Positions 37,501 to 50,501 of a stretch of DNA of 64,000 nt are shown here, in pieces. The stretch is from assembly GCA_030248225.1 (NCBI GenBank), contig JASANE010030161.1:21549-85548 (forward strand). The letters run 5' to 3'. Each line of letters starts with the position of its first letter. Position 1 is the first letter of the stretch. The DNA comes from Trileptium ribeirensis (Eukaryota > Nematoda > Enoplea > Enoplida > Thoracostomopsidae). The translations under genes were made by a program, and so were the position numbers. Under the pieces are notes generated by a model. That model had not been told where the DNA came from and ran no database searches. It saw only the letters and a list, made by a program, of their open reading frames with translations.

Positions 37501-38577
37501 ATATACACGTAGTAAACGGTAAATTAGGGTTTGGTTGTATGTTTGCAAACGCTACGCTGGGTGTTCCTTTGCAAAATATTAAATTAAAAACTATGACTGA
37601 AAATACTTAACCGTTTCCATTAAAAAATTTAAATACGTTCGTAACAACTGGAAAATTATCTATTGGGTAACTGCATCCGATAGATATATACTTGTATAAC
37701 TACATATAACTGGTGTAACATTTTACGCTGAGCAAAGTTTATATTGTATGTTAAGATGGTTTAATTTTTCAACGAATAACAATCTAAAAATTGGCCTCCG
37801 GAACCAGATACTGCAGTCAGACCGTTCGGTTGGTAGCATTAATTTTATTTTACTTACATTAAATTGCTTTAACCTTTTAGCGCTCATGTTCCACAAATGG
37901 GTACAGCCCACACTAGTTAACTGTTGCGTTAACAGGACATCTGGCATAATATCTGTACGTTCGATGTTTTTTGTTTGTGTTGTTATTCCTAAAGGAACCG
38001 AACAATATAGTTCCTAGATAGCTCAGTGGCTTGTATGCGAAAGATTTATCCATACAACCCGGAATTCGTGATGTAAATCTGAATGGCGTAACTCCAAATC
38101 ATGTAGGAAACGGATATAATGATTATGGCATATAAACATAGCATTCCAACTCGCATAAGTGTTTTACTACAAGTTTTATAACATATGTTATAAGAACAAT
38201 GGCTTTTTTAGCTTATACGGCTCCAGCCGGAAAATGAACCAATATGAAAGAAATACAGTTAATGTTGCTGCACGCGCACTGGTGAAGTTTTGGAAAGTCG
38301 ATACGGTCAAAAATGTCCAATACAACCATATTTATGACAAAATAATTCTTAGATATTTATAGTCATTCTTAGCGCCAAAAATTTTCTAGTAAACGTTAGA
38401 TACCATACGAATTGCATTTACCAGCTGAGGAGATTGGTGTCAAAATCTGTTGGATTTATGGGTTAACGGCTTAATCTAAGGCTAAAGGGCATATCTCTTT
38501 AACCCATAATAGGATTGAGCCAATTTTGATGTAATTTAACTCAGCTCGTTAATGCAGTTCAAATGTATACAAAACCA
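34526..38577. repeat. Right arm of the giant inverted repeat (about 4.05 kb)
   Basis: Inverted counterpart of 28768-32845. The outer end is GTATACAAAACCA, matching TGGTTTTGTATAC at 28768. No direct repeat was found outside the arms, so it is not clearly a transposon. A frame shared with the other arm ('LLPNVFEVTVNR', 'YLTFWTRCPKLQFYVL') occurs at 36500-36650; it has no known relatives that I can name. Confidence 0.9.
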
Positions 38578-41500
38578 TGTGTTGGTATAACCGAATGTAC
38601 CCAACAAAATTTGCTTAGATGCACTAAAGTTTTAATTTATCCGAGTTCCTTTCTATGTATGAACGATTATCGCAGCGATATTTTCCCCAGGTAAGGTCAT
38701 ATCTACTGTAGAAATTTGGGTTAAATCGGTTTACTCACAACCTAGCTACAAGCGACATTACCAAAAACGAGCCGAAATTAACCTGAAATATTTTTTGTTT
38801 GAGCCCTGCTCGTGAACACGTGGACAATACAACTTAAATATTGTAAACACTTGATATGTGATCATTTTGCTAATTTTTCTTAAAAGTTCGGACAAGTCAC
38901 TTTTTACGCTTTAACTTGTCAGTTATGTCAGCGATATGCAAAAACAGTCAGTAGGTGATGAGGCTACTGACGTTGACTAATAGTTAATCTTGAGCATATA
39001 TAGAATTATATACCTTTTATTCATTTAAACGAAAGCCATGCTTCATTTAGGTGTGTATTCGTTTCAGTAAAATTTGATCTCCTCCAATAATTAATTAAAT
39101 TAAATCAATTAGTTGCTTCCAGTTCATTTATCTTTTCATTGATAACACCAAATGTATAGCTGGATAAAGGCTCTAAAATATCTAGTCGAATTATTGTTAT
39201 ATTTGAAAGTAAGACTAGCTGGAGATAAAAAAAAATTTCCGCGATTTCTTGACGAATATTTACAGCCAACGTTGTGTGTGGGTAGATTTTTCACTTATTC
39301 GTGGGACTGCAATCTGTTCATAATCGAACGCATAAAGCTATCAAAAGATAGAACTGTTTGTATAAATGTGATTTTTAGCATTTCAATGCTTGATTATCCA
39401 TTATTTCAGTGTACAAGTAGCTAAGGGTACACTATGGAGCAAAAGGAATTAGCGACACAAAACAATATGAATATAATCAAGGTATTTGAAGCTTGATACA
39501 TAAATCAGTTTCACGCTCTTCAGAATAAACGACTATCCTTGACTCTTGGCAATACTATCGTGGCCTTTTCTGGCAATCGCATTCGCTGCCCAGGCCGCAC
39601 AAAGAAGAACGTGATCCATTATTGTCACCCACTACTTACCGCCCAACTAGCCACCATGAACCTGCACTTTTCGCTTAAAAAATTGTGCATTTGTCAGATT
39701 TTTTCCCATTGTCATTGCCACAACACCCATTCAGCTTCAGCTTCATGTCAGGGTTTAACGGAAACAATATTTGGCGGTATGGTTTACACCAGCCGGACCG
39801 AAGATGGATGTTTAATGATATGGCTAATGACGGTTTCTCGGCTATAAAAGCGCGAACTAATACTATGAGCATAACAGAGGAGAGGGGATGATGCACTTGC
39901 GCATCGGACTGGGACCCTAGCCGAGCGTCGCCGATCCCCCGTTGAGGTAGCTTGATTCCCCTGGAAGCAGCAGATATTGTATCCATCTGGAACTTCGGAC
40001 CACGCTCATGTATGACGAACATGTATTTACTTGGATTGGGGATACAACGATCGCGAGTGAATTTTTCTTTAGGGTCACGAAGGAGCTAATAAAAAAAGAT
40101 ATGACAACAGCAGCCTTCTGAAAAGTAGAGCTGAAAAGAGAGGTTCGAACTCAATGACTTACGCCTTTGGTTCTGCAGAAATACATTCTGCCGAATGAGG
40201 TATTCCCGTCTGAATATACAACAAAATAAAGTTATATTCAATATGCGACGGATAACAATTCTTGACTTTAAGGTATCAAGGATCATAATTTAGGACGAAC
40301 GTTCTTATGGTATGGCACCACCAACAGTGAATATTGAACATTTCTCAGGAGCAGAAACCTGTTACACCATTCTTCCTAAGGGCCGAGGTGAAATCAATCC
40401 GTGTCATCACTCCGAAAGAACCTTTGAAAAAATTTCCGATTCATTTCGAAAGGGTACCCTTCATTTCGAGTCCAGATTACGCATTTGTAGGAAAATCTTT
40501 AAGCTGCATTTCCGTTATGTTGTTCTGTTCGTTAACTCCACGTGCTCCAGGCAAAAGCAAAGCTTCACTTAACAAAACGAGTTAAGGCCTGTTTCGATTT
40601 ATAATATAGCTCAAGAAGTTTTTCAACATTTGAAATTCGACTGCTTTGACTAAAGTGGGTCGGTTAACAACGTTTACTCCATGGCTAATGATGATGATTC
40701 CAAAGTATTCGACACGAAGAGTATTTTTAATTTGAATCAAATCAGAAAATACACAGCCCGACAGTCAATTTTTACGCACTTAGAGTTATTAAGTTGCGAC
40801 ATACTGAATGCGACAATATAAGAACTCATTTGCGGAAATGAAAAGGATATCTCTCACATTCGTGCTGGATTCGTTCCTAACTGGTTCAGGTCCCAATTTG
40901 GATCTTGTCCGGTGACCCAACCGCGGAAGACAACTTCGAAAACAGACCCATAATATTGAAACCACTATCAGTTGACCTGCTCAAGCGACCGCTTCACGTA
41001 ATCCACAAGGCCACATTAGCTCATTGCTACCAGAGATGACCACAAAAGAGGGAATGTCGTTATTTCGGCTATTAATGCAATTCAAAAAGACCGCCCGATT
41101 CGCTTGCTGCAATTGATGTAGCATAATCTCTAGATAAATTTGTCTGGCATTTGTTAACCATTGTGCATCAAGCACAATCCGCCGTGCCTCCATCCAGGTA
41201 GGACAATGTTGAGGGACACGACGCAAAGCATCCAATTTTAAAAGGTTTTCGTCATAGCCACGCTTGCCACTGTCACACAAGTTGACATACCAACGAGTTT
41301 CCAGAATAGACGTCGCCACCCGGTCCCCCATACGAACAGAATTAAAAACGGTAAATCATGACAACGGACACGAAGAACCCACAACAAATTAGGCGGCTCA
41401 TCATGTGACTCCTGTGACATATAAATTTATTTAAAAGTCGAAATATTACGCACTAATTTTGCTAAATACCTGAGTTACATTTTTGCAATTATGTTATTCG

Positions 41501-41689
41501 CAAATACAAAACATCATTAAACTCAAAAGAAAGAGGATAAGCATTCCTACAATTTTCTTTTGGACTTTCATTATTTGTATATTGATTCATTCTCGTGTTA
41601 CGGTATTTGATAGTGGCATCTCGCATATGACGATTTGGAACAGGAGGATCTGAAAGCGATTGGTTTGGCTAATACTGTTACTAACAAAC
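38578..41689. other. Stretch with unrecognised open frames
   Basis: Contains several frames of 80-116 codons on both strands (39152-39424 plus; 39675-40022 minus; 40312-40585 plus; 40981-41331 minus). None shows a motif I recognise. The last lies just downstream of the BEL/Pao integrase remnant and could be part of that element. Confidence 0.3.
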
Positions 41690-44600
41690 TTGTGTTCCAC
41701 TTCAAATGGATATACAAGCTTAGCAGATGGTCGTATTATTTTCCTATTTGGCAACTAGATTGCCCCTGATCGCACCAAGGAGCCTTCGCTTTTAATACGC
41801 AAAGACACAATTCGACCAATATTCCATGGAATTGTACGCAAATTGTAATTTTACCTGGACAATATCATTGATCTTGAGGGGAAGTAACGTTACAATTACG
41901 TTGCTTGTGCCTTGCCTTTACGAATAGCAGTTCCGCCACAAAACACAAAACATTTCTGTGACCGCCAGCAACCGTCTCCATTTCAAAATGAGACTACTAT
42001 GCCACTGAATCTTTGGTTGGCAACTGGCTGCGCCAACACAAATTGGGGGAAACTCCAACTTCGCCCCTTTCGCTAAAAATGGGTTGGTGTTAACTGCAAT
42101 GAACCGATTTCATTTTCCAAGTTCACTAGAGGCCGAGTATTGAACACCGACGCAATTTCACATATCTCTGTTCGCAACTAATTAAGATGAAGAAACACTC
42201 CTCACACTAATTTTTAAACGCCCGTTTTACTTCCCTAACCAAGGGTTGATAAAACCCTCTCATCCAGGGCGCTTACTCAACAACAAATTCCTATTTCATG
42301 CCATGATTCCCATAAATTTATGATCAACCTCTGCATTGGTTACATCAACCCACAATTATCAAGTAATTTGTATGATAAACCGAACTACGATTCATTGTGA
42401 GATAAAATCAATCGCTGGATATCAAAGAAGGCTACAAATCCTAGCAGCAACATCAGAAAACTCCCAGGCGGTAGATCATCTACTACATCTATAATGGTAG
42501 ACACACACTTTGCGTTAGCGAATATCATAAGATTTGACGAACAATGGACCTAAATAGTGCACGCCGGTATATAGAAACAGTGGCTCTTCAGAAAGGTACA
42601 GGTGGCGTCGCATAAGGCATACTTTGTACACGTTTACAAATCTTGTAGGCCCGAATCACTTTCCTAAACGCAAGACTGTGTACAATCCAAAAACGATGAC
42701 TCAAATGACCAAGGGCTTGAGCAGCTCCTGCATGAAATAATCGTACATGATAATCGACGATCACAAGATTCGTAAAATCAGAGTCGCTTGGCAGTAACAC
42801 CGAATATTTAGCGTCGTAAGGTATGTCAACATTATGAATTCTTCCCGTGCTTCGAAGTACATATTCCGCTACCTTAAACAAAGGTAACGACGGGCAATAC
42901 CCTTTGCCAGATAGCACCAACTGGATGCAACTGGAATAGATTTGGATGAAATCTTCGCTATATGGATTTGTTCCCGAACATAAATCTTGAGTAAGTTTGC
43001 TGGCAACAAGCGCACCTGCCCTGCGAGAATCTTTTATTGTTTTGACATTAAAAGCACCACGAAAAACAATGGCAGTACACCGTAACAATCTTTGTTAGAT
43101 GAAAACCGAGACTCGTCGATGACTATATGAGTCGTTTAAGATAAGTTGAGTGCAGCCTGACTTAGTCTTGTCCGGCTGTCAAAGTAGATTCAATAGGCAT
43201 TGCTATAGCACGAGCTAGTTACACGTGTTTTTCTGCAGCCGTATGTAGCTCTCTGGATAATCAGTATAGTCTAGAATAACTATACAGGACAGACTATAAT
43301 GTCCTGGCGCACTGATTTTTGCGGTTAATGTTATGATTTATACCATAAACGTAAAAATTTAAATTTTAACAGTTGCCGAGGCTGGAAATTCAAATTTTGG
43401 CAGCGCTACATTGTGTAAAGATTGAAATTTTGGCACGTGTTTTAGCTATAGGCGCGGGAGACTATCGGGAAAAATTCATAGTCAGCGCAGACTGTTCATG
43501 CAAATCCTCACAGTCACGTAAGACTCCTCTAGCTGTCGTGCGCCTCATGAGACTGCTGGACTATTTAGAGTCATTAACTTAAATTAACTTTTAATTAAGT
43601 CAAATTAACTTAAACTACCCATTAGTGAACAATATAGGATCTGATTTTATAATAAGCAATCTTCGGTTAGGTATGTTGCGATCTTTAAATCAAAGGAATG
43701 GCCACGCCGACTCCAGCAGAAGATCTACCACGGCCCATTCCACCACATGGCTGAATTATGCATGGTTGGAAAATCACATCCCCGCGACGGTATATCAGCG
43801 GGATTGTCCTCAGAGGAGACATCACGGAAGTAGACATCATTATGTTTTCGAATTTCAACCAAACGATTTTCGACAAACCGTGTTTAGACACGTTCACGTT
43901 TGATGCACTGCTGAGTACATTGGGAATCGGTTCACGAAAATTTCTATATACTCGATGGAAAGCTGGGTCGCCACAAATTTCAGCAGCATAACGCCAATCA
44001 CACATGCTATTATTAAGTCCAAACGCGAATGGTCTGCTTATTTTTCACTGGATGACTAAAAGATCACTGAGTTTTAGCCATCACTAAATCGCAACTCGCA
44101 ACCAAATCGCTCAGCTTTCGCATGTAAACAACTGCAGAACACCCGAGTGCTCAAGCGTCACAGAATACATGAAGCTCAACTCTTTCATCATCTTTGAATC
44201 CAAAAAGCGCCATATTTCGGACATAGAAATAAACTGAAGGTTACCCAAAATGTTTGACTAACGATTAATGGCTTCAACAGGCAATGCCTCAACTCAACAT
44301 TATCCAGCTTTCCATAAATCGTGGATCAACAGCTGACACAGTTACAGAGGTAGAAAAATCCTAATAGATCAAACACTTCGGAAACTGTCTTCAAAATATT
44401 CTGCTTGGTCACAAAAACCGTTGGCATCGACCTATTAAAGTCACGTCGGAGTGCATCAGTTTCTCAGTTCCATTTCATACCTAGAATTCACTGATTAAGA
44501 TCGATTCCCTAGTCCGAATCACTAAACTCAATCCCCAACACCAATGAATTGGAGTACCGCTACGCAGGTTCATTTTTGCGGCTTCAAGCAAAAATTGGCT

Positions 44601-45130
44601 TCCCGATAATGCTGCCTCGCTGCAGGAATATTATCTACACCTGTAGTCACATTATCCACATAGTGATAGTATTTTACGCGAAACATCTGTGTCGTCGTTG
44701 ATCAGATGTTGACTCATCGTGTTTTCAAGAACAATCGGACTCGAAATAATTCCGAACGGTACTCGGCAAAACAGGTGTATGATCAACAGAAAGAAGCGAA
44801 GGATTTTTGGCCAACAAAAAAGAGTTTCGTCCCGATCATTTTCATAAAAACAAATCTGGAGAAAGGACTTGTCAACGCCACTAGCTAATGCAACGTGATG
44901 GGGCGAAACCTCAACAATAAATCATAGTATTTGCAAGCAGTACCGGGCCGCGATGAAGTCATTCATTTAGACTGACACCATCTTTCCTAGTTTTAGATTA
45001 GCATACTACACGGATCTTTGTGGTAGCTTTGAATAGAGATATCACTTGATGATGCGGCGTATAGTAACATGTCTAGCCATATTTCAACACCGTAGCCGTC
45101 TCGATAATGCTGTTGGACAGCTGATCAGAT
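41690..45130 (-). pseudogene. Decayed BEL/Pao LTR-retrotransposon pol gene
   Basis: Read on the minus strand, the domains come in BEL/Pao order. Reverse transcriptase: 'PHHQVISLFKATTKIRVVC' (about 45007-45056), 'GVSLNE' then 'HRGPVLL', 'VPFGIISSP' (about 44750) and the catalytic box 'YHYVDNVTTGVDN' (about 44650; BEL elements use YVDD or YVDN). Integrase: a 166-codon frame (42588-43088) ends with the H2C2 region 'IVDYHVRLFHAGA' and 'RAYKICKRVQ', in which the first zinc-binding Cys is replaced by Tyr. A core fragment follows at about 42.5 kb, and the C-terminal 'PWNIGRIVSLRIKSEGSLVR' block at about 41.8 kb. Many stops and frameshifts separate these pieces. Gag, protease and LTRs were not identified. 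Confidence 0.85.
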
Positions 45131-46248
45131 ATCTTCTCATAAAAGTCTGCAAGACTTCGGGACACCCGGATATCTGCGTAAGAAGACTTTTCAAACGACC
45201 ATAAGCTTAATCGAAATTAGCAGTCAGGTCCGAACGATGATTTTTTCACGGCACCGTGATATATAGCGACTGTCATTATCTCGCTGTGGTCTATCAGTAT
45301 GCTGCTGCAGTTCTTCATCATTACCGGTCATTCGCTTTGCATGTTCCTTAAGACCAATATCCTCCAAGGTCCAGCACCGCTTCGCAGACAAATGTGGAGT
45401 TTGTTGATCAACATCAAATTATTCCGTTTTAAACAACATAAAAGCTATTGTTTTTTAACCGGTGGACTCTGCTACCAGTCGTCCTATAACGACATACCAC
45501 AACCGAAATGACAAAATCATAAGCCCATTACAACACAGGACTCTTTCTGATAGTATGAAGTGGTAGTAATCCAGTTCTATGAGAACATCAATTCCAACAA
45601 ATTCTGGTCGCTGAACAACCAATTCCGTTAAACCAACTCAATTCATATTTCGAAAATCTAGTCAAACAGCAATTTCTCTATTGGATATATATCGTGGGCA
45701 ACACTATCAGTAAGCCGTCTAAACATTTGGCTCCGAACTTCCCAATTTATTATTTCAAAGTACGACGATTCGTAGGCAAAAAACCGGCAACAGACAGTGA
45801 TCCTTCTCCAACAACTTCAGTTCAGTTCGTTTCAGCTCAGGGTTAAATGATCTTGATCCTACAGTATCGAATAAAAATCGGCCGGACAGCCACGAATTAT
45901 TTTGCTCATTAACCAAAACAGCAGAGACAGATTATTGTCTGATTGTTTGTAAACAACAAAGTTTGTCGCAGGTTGGATGATTTTCGCTTCGGTATTTCTT
46001 TCAGGTTTTTATCATTAGACTGAGACTGAAACGCTAGGCTGAACTTAATGCAGCAACAACTGCGACGATGGCCCGATTTCTTATAGTGCGCAAACGGAGG
46101 CTTTCGGAGTATCTTTATTTGCTCGCCGCTGCCGAGACAACAAAAACCACGATTCTGGATCCTGGAACTACACCATACATGCCGACGGTGGGTCATGCCA
46201 GGGGTGGTAGAGGCCCCCACGGCGGGGGGACGTGGGTCGCGGCCATCT
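45131..46248. other. Probable remains of the BEL/Pao upstream region
   Basis: This is where the 5' part of the minus-strand BEL/Pao element would lie. I see no intact frame or recognisable gag, protease or LTR. Confidence 0.3.
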
Positions 46249-46936
46249 CAGGGGGGGTAACCCCCCTGGCCGGCCAAATTTGTCTAGGGGGGTCGGTCTC
46301 GTGAGGACCTTTTTTTTGATCGTCGGATGTACATTTTTCACCTACGTGTTCAGTTTGTCTACATGCACCGGAAGAAAGGCGAAGGCGCACATTGCGCACG
46401 TTTTTTCACCGTATTTGTTGATCTACAGTAATTCTTTCAGTTATTTTAATCTGTCTCTGCCTAAACTGGTGCTGATTCGGTCCCAGAACGCTCGTTAGGA
46501 AATACAACTAAGTAAAAATTGAGCAATTTTATGTGGTATGGGTCTGTGGCATAAGAAAGCTCGCTCGCGGCTTTTGTCTGCTGAGCTATCGGGTGCGACT
46601 CCTCCGGCGATGGAGTGTTCCAGTGCTATTTTAGTGCTGAGTTCGTGGTTAATCCACCGTGGACCATAGAAGACATTCAATGTCTAAATCAAGTTAGTAT
46701 ATAAGTAAGTATTTCGGTTAACTTTTATTTCAGGGAATGACGTCTTTCAACAAAAAGCTTTCCACAAATTTACAGCTGCATATGCACCACTAGCAACAAG
46801 CAGGCACAATTTGCGCATGTTTTGTGCTGCGCACCCCGGGGGGTGCTGCGCACCCCCCAGGGGGGGTAACCCCCCTGGACTTTTCGGCCTCAGGGGGGGT
46901 CCGGACCTCAGGGGGGGTTACCCCCCTACCCCCCCT
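46249..46936. repeat. Long G/C palindromes
   Basis: CAGGGGGGGTAACCCCCCTG occurs at 46249-46268 and at 46858-46877. GCACCCCGGGGGGTGC lies at 46831-46846, and CAGGGGGGG occurs twice more in 46891-46920, followed by CCCCCC runs. All can fold into hairpins or G-quadruplexes. They contrast strongly with the AT-rich surroundings. Confidence 0.8.
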
Positions 46937-47561
46937 GCCGGCATGTATGAACTACACGACTATAAAACACGTTATGCTTGCAGCCATCACAATTGTGTGA
47001 CTGGCTACATAACGCGCATTTGCTTATTTCGTTAGCCACATTGGACACGAGCGTTGACGAAGTTGAAAGCAATTTTTTTGTTTTGGGAATTCGACCGTTT
47101 GTAACCAGACTAGCCTTTGTGGCTGCATCCGATCTGGAATGGTGTAGCTTGTCTAGACTCATAGAAATTTAGCGACCCTCACCAAATGCGCGTTCGCCAA
47201 TTTCACGAACCCTAATTTCATCTTTCAACTACTCATGAAAATGCGACAACTCCTATACTTTTGATCGATTTTACGATGAAATTCAATGTTAACGTGTCTT
47301 CGCACCATGGACAGAATTATTAGTGTGAATACCAGGCCAAGAGCGGAATCGTCTAGCTCAAGCGCTACGAAACTTCTAATGTGACGCTCACATGAATCAG
47401 CGATAGGTAGAAGAACATATGGCAGAATTGAGCGTCCTGATGAGTTGCGAACAGTTGTGATATATGAAGTTGCGTTGGTCATGAATGCTCAGCCCTTAGT
47501 GTACTTGGAAAATAAGATCCTTTACTTGTCGTTAGCACCAGCCCATTTTTTAACGTAAAGG
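46937..47561. other. Non-coding stretch, nothing recognised
   Basis: Open frames of 60-85 codons on both strands without known motifs. Confidence 0.3.
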
Positions 47562-47810
47562 GTGAAGTTAGAGTTTCCTCCTATTTGTGGCGCAGCCAGT
47601 TTCCATCCAAAGGTTCAGTCGCATGATAGTCTAATCAGCTGGAGATGGATCTGCTTCAGAACCCAGGTGTCAGAAGCCTCAAGGCGTAACCTCAATTCCT
47701 CATACTGCGCATCTACGTCGAAGATACAGCCTAGCCTGAAGAAGGACGTGCAGTGTTGGGATATTATTAACTGCTGTCATGTCGAAGTCTTGTCAAGGGC
47801 ATCATAAGTT
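47562..47810 (+). pseudogene. BEL/Pao integrase C-terminal fragment, opposite orientation
   Basis: The plus strand here is similar in DNA to the reverse complement of 41.98-42.08 kb (shared GTTNGAGTTTCC, GGCGCAGCCAGTT and GCATNNTAGTCT segments). That is the region between integrase core and C-terminal domain in the minus-strand BEL/Pao element. So a second fragment of the same or a related family lies head to head with the first. It is heavily decayed. Confidence 0.45.
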
Positions 47811-49193
47811 CTTCAAAAGTGGGGGCGGCGAACAATTGTGGGCGGCTGTCGTTCATGTTCATTTTGTTATAACTCCATCAGTTCATATTTCATGATTGGT
47901 AGCAAAAAGTGGAGGTGGCCACCCCACTGTTCACCTTTTCGACGCCAATGAATGTTGTTAAATTCCCCCAATCAAACTCGCCAGGTAACCTTAGCTGTCT
48001 TTTGCGTGAATATACTTGCCACAACGTTCTGTGTGATTTATACAACACGGATATTCTTTGTCCTTCATCCAGCAACTACTTAAAGCAACTATGATATGTA
48101 AGTAGCAGGTAAGGCGTGTCGTTTTAATGCTCACCCGGTTATGGCTAAATGTTAATAAAGCTGCCCTGTTAATCGCACATTTTAAGATATTTTTGGAATC
48201 CTTAGATCCACGAATTATGCCTGTAGATCGTATTTGGGCTTTAATTACGTACCTAGCGTAATGACAACGGTGTATTTATTTTTCATTGTGAAAATTTTAT
48301 GTGTTGTTGGCGGTCTAATAGGCTACACAGGAGATTTCTGGTCCCAACTCCTCCCAAATATCCTAAAATAACCCAACATACCACCCCAAAACCGAAAATT
48401 TAAGTTTTCATAATTTTAATTATATATATAACCCATATCCCACCAACTTTCTAAATTCCTAATTTTATCAATTGTGCTTTGTTTTTAACTAATTTCCATG
48501 AATTGCAACAATCATTATTCTTAGCTAACTTAAGTTAAATTTCTTTTCAGTTTAGTTTAGTAGCTGGTTCGAGTCTGGTGTATTGTATTGACGATCGATC
48601 CGGTGCAGTAAAGAATTACGCAGTTTGTCTTTGTTATTTTTATTAGTGCTTATGTGTTACATAGCTACCCCGAAATGGCAGGGTAGTTGTGTTGCATCAG
48701 GCTCCGCTTTTATTGGAATGGCTTTCTCGTTTAGAAGCTATGTCAAGCTAAGCTATGTTTAGCTCCGTGAACTGTGTCATCTGTGCATATCTTAGGGCTC
48801 GCTACATGGTATAAGGACCTAGGCTGAAGGAATTATGAAGGATTTTACGAGTTAGGTGAAATTTATGATTGTTTTGGCTTGACTTGGCAATTCGTGACTA
48901 AACAAGGAACATATTAGTGATCCTAGTTGCACATCTAGGTACTGTAATAACAATCTAGTATAATATCCTAGTAATACTAATTCTCCAAGTAAACCCCTAG
49001 ACTAAATAATAACGTAGCAAATATTAAGTATTATTAGTTAGTAATAGTTCAAGATATCGGCCCAGTGTTGCGTGAGCTTTCTCCGTGGAGCATAGTCGGC
49101 GGATTAACTTCGTGAATAAACCCGGGGCGAGTAAGAGGCTTCGATTTGAATACCCCATCGAGCTAACCTTTATCCCTCAAAACCAACTTTGGT
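47811..49193. other. Non-coding stretch before the LINE
   Basis: No gene recognised. It may include the start of the LINE 5' untranslated region, whose boundary I cannot place. Confidence 0.3.
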
Positions 49194-49573
49194 CAGCCGA
49201 CCGGGGACCAGACATTTGAGAGAGTAACTGGACAGTAGTCGACCGCTACTAACTAGTTTTTATAAAAGCGTGGTTCGTCAGCCGACCGTGAGCGGCTATA
49301 TTAATATAATGGCAGTACTAGTGTAACTCTAAGGCTTAGGTTGAGGTAATTAAATAATAGTACAGGTGTCAGCCGATCGGGGCGCTTGTATCAACCTCAC
49401 TAGAATCTTTAGTAAAGTAATATCTAATCTAAAAAGTAACCGGTATCACTCAAATTTAACGCAGCATGCCAGCCGACCGGGGGCTACTGATTTAGATAAG
49501 GACTTGTATTAGAGTAAATCTAAGGCTTAGGTTCAGGTTATCAAATATTCGTACAGTTGTTAGCCGACCGGGG
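49194..49573 (+). repeat. Five spaced copies of a CAGCCGACCGGGG box
   Basis: Copies at 49194, 49279 (CAGCCGACCGTGA), 49370 (CAGCCGATCGGGG), 49470 and 49562 (TAGCCGACCGGGGG), 85-100 bp apart. Surrounding sequence repeats too: TCTAAGGCTTAGGTT at about 49328 and 49518, and ATCAACCTCAC at about 49391 and 49579. So this is a degenerate tandem array. Its position upstream of the intact LINE makes an internal promoter array of the 5' UTR plausible (inference). Confidence 0.6.
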
Positions 49574-49593
49574 GCGATTGCATCAACCTCACA

Positions 49594-50501
49594 AGAGGGT
49601 ACCAGAATCAGAAATAAACTTAACTTAAACGCTAATAAAGAATAACAAAAAGCTAATTGCGTAGAGCATTGAGTGGCCGTATAGCAATAGGACCAAAATT
49701 TTCGATGAAACGAGAGGTGTGAACTAAACCTGGTGGTACTAAAGAATTGTGTCGTTATTGTGTGCTAACTATTTTATTAAACATTTTTACCTACGGCTTT
49801 GGTTAACCACTTGCTGAACCAAGGGTGAATACGGTTAGTCACGCGCAACTCTCAGTCGTCTCGCATCGCCTTATAAAGAATAGAGACACGCGAAGGAAGT
49901 ATATACGGACCGCTTCGTTTTCCACCGGCATTCTACTGGCCACACCTCTAATGCTACAAACAATTTTCGGTGACGATTCCCGTCCCCCTTTAATTTCCGA
50001 TACCCGTCATAAGAAATTCCCCATCCAACCATTACCCCGCTGCAAACAACAAAATATGACAAACAAAACAAAATCCAACCACTACGCCCACGATGTCGTG
50101 TAAACGTGGGGAACAGTAGTAATAGAACAACAAGTATGCTAAAGTTGGGATCAAGAAGAATCAGATATCCCACTGGCACAACTGAGAAAGAAGTCGCAAA
50201 GTACCAACCAGGAGGAAGGAACCTCAAGTCGACAAAATGACGAAACCCAACAAAATCGATCCAAACAACCGAGCAATATCAATATAATCAACGACAAAAA
50301 ATCGAAATCCAAGGAAAATAATACTACGGCTCTTGTAGTTTGGGTCAACCGTATATAGCGCCGAGCAATGACAAAGACTCGGAGCAAGTGCAAACGGCAA
50401 TAACAATCGGTGATCAAGGAACAATCGGTGTAGAACAGAGCACAGTCGAAATCCAACAAATACAAGAGCAAAAACAACAGCAACCGAGTACAACCTACAA
50501 C
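49594..50501 (+). other. Region between the GC-box array and the 21-bp repeats
   Basis: No supported gene; probably LINE 5' UTR or flanking DNA. The later part is A/C-rich on the plus strand. Confidence 0.3.

Noticed and set aside
43708..43991. Plus-strand frame with 'SGIVLRGDITEVDIIMF' opposite the BEL/Pao remnant
   Set aside because: It contains a stop after the first 18 codons, matches no family I know and lies antisense to the decayed element.
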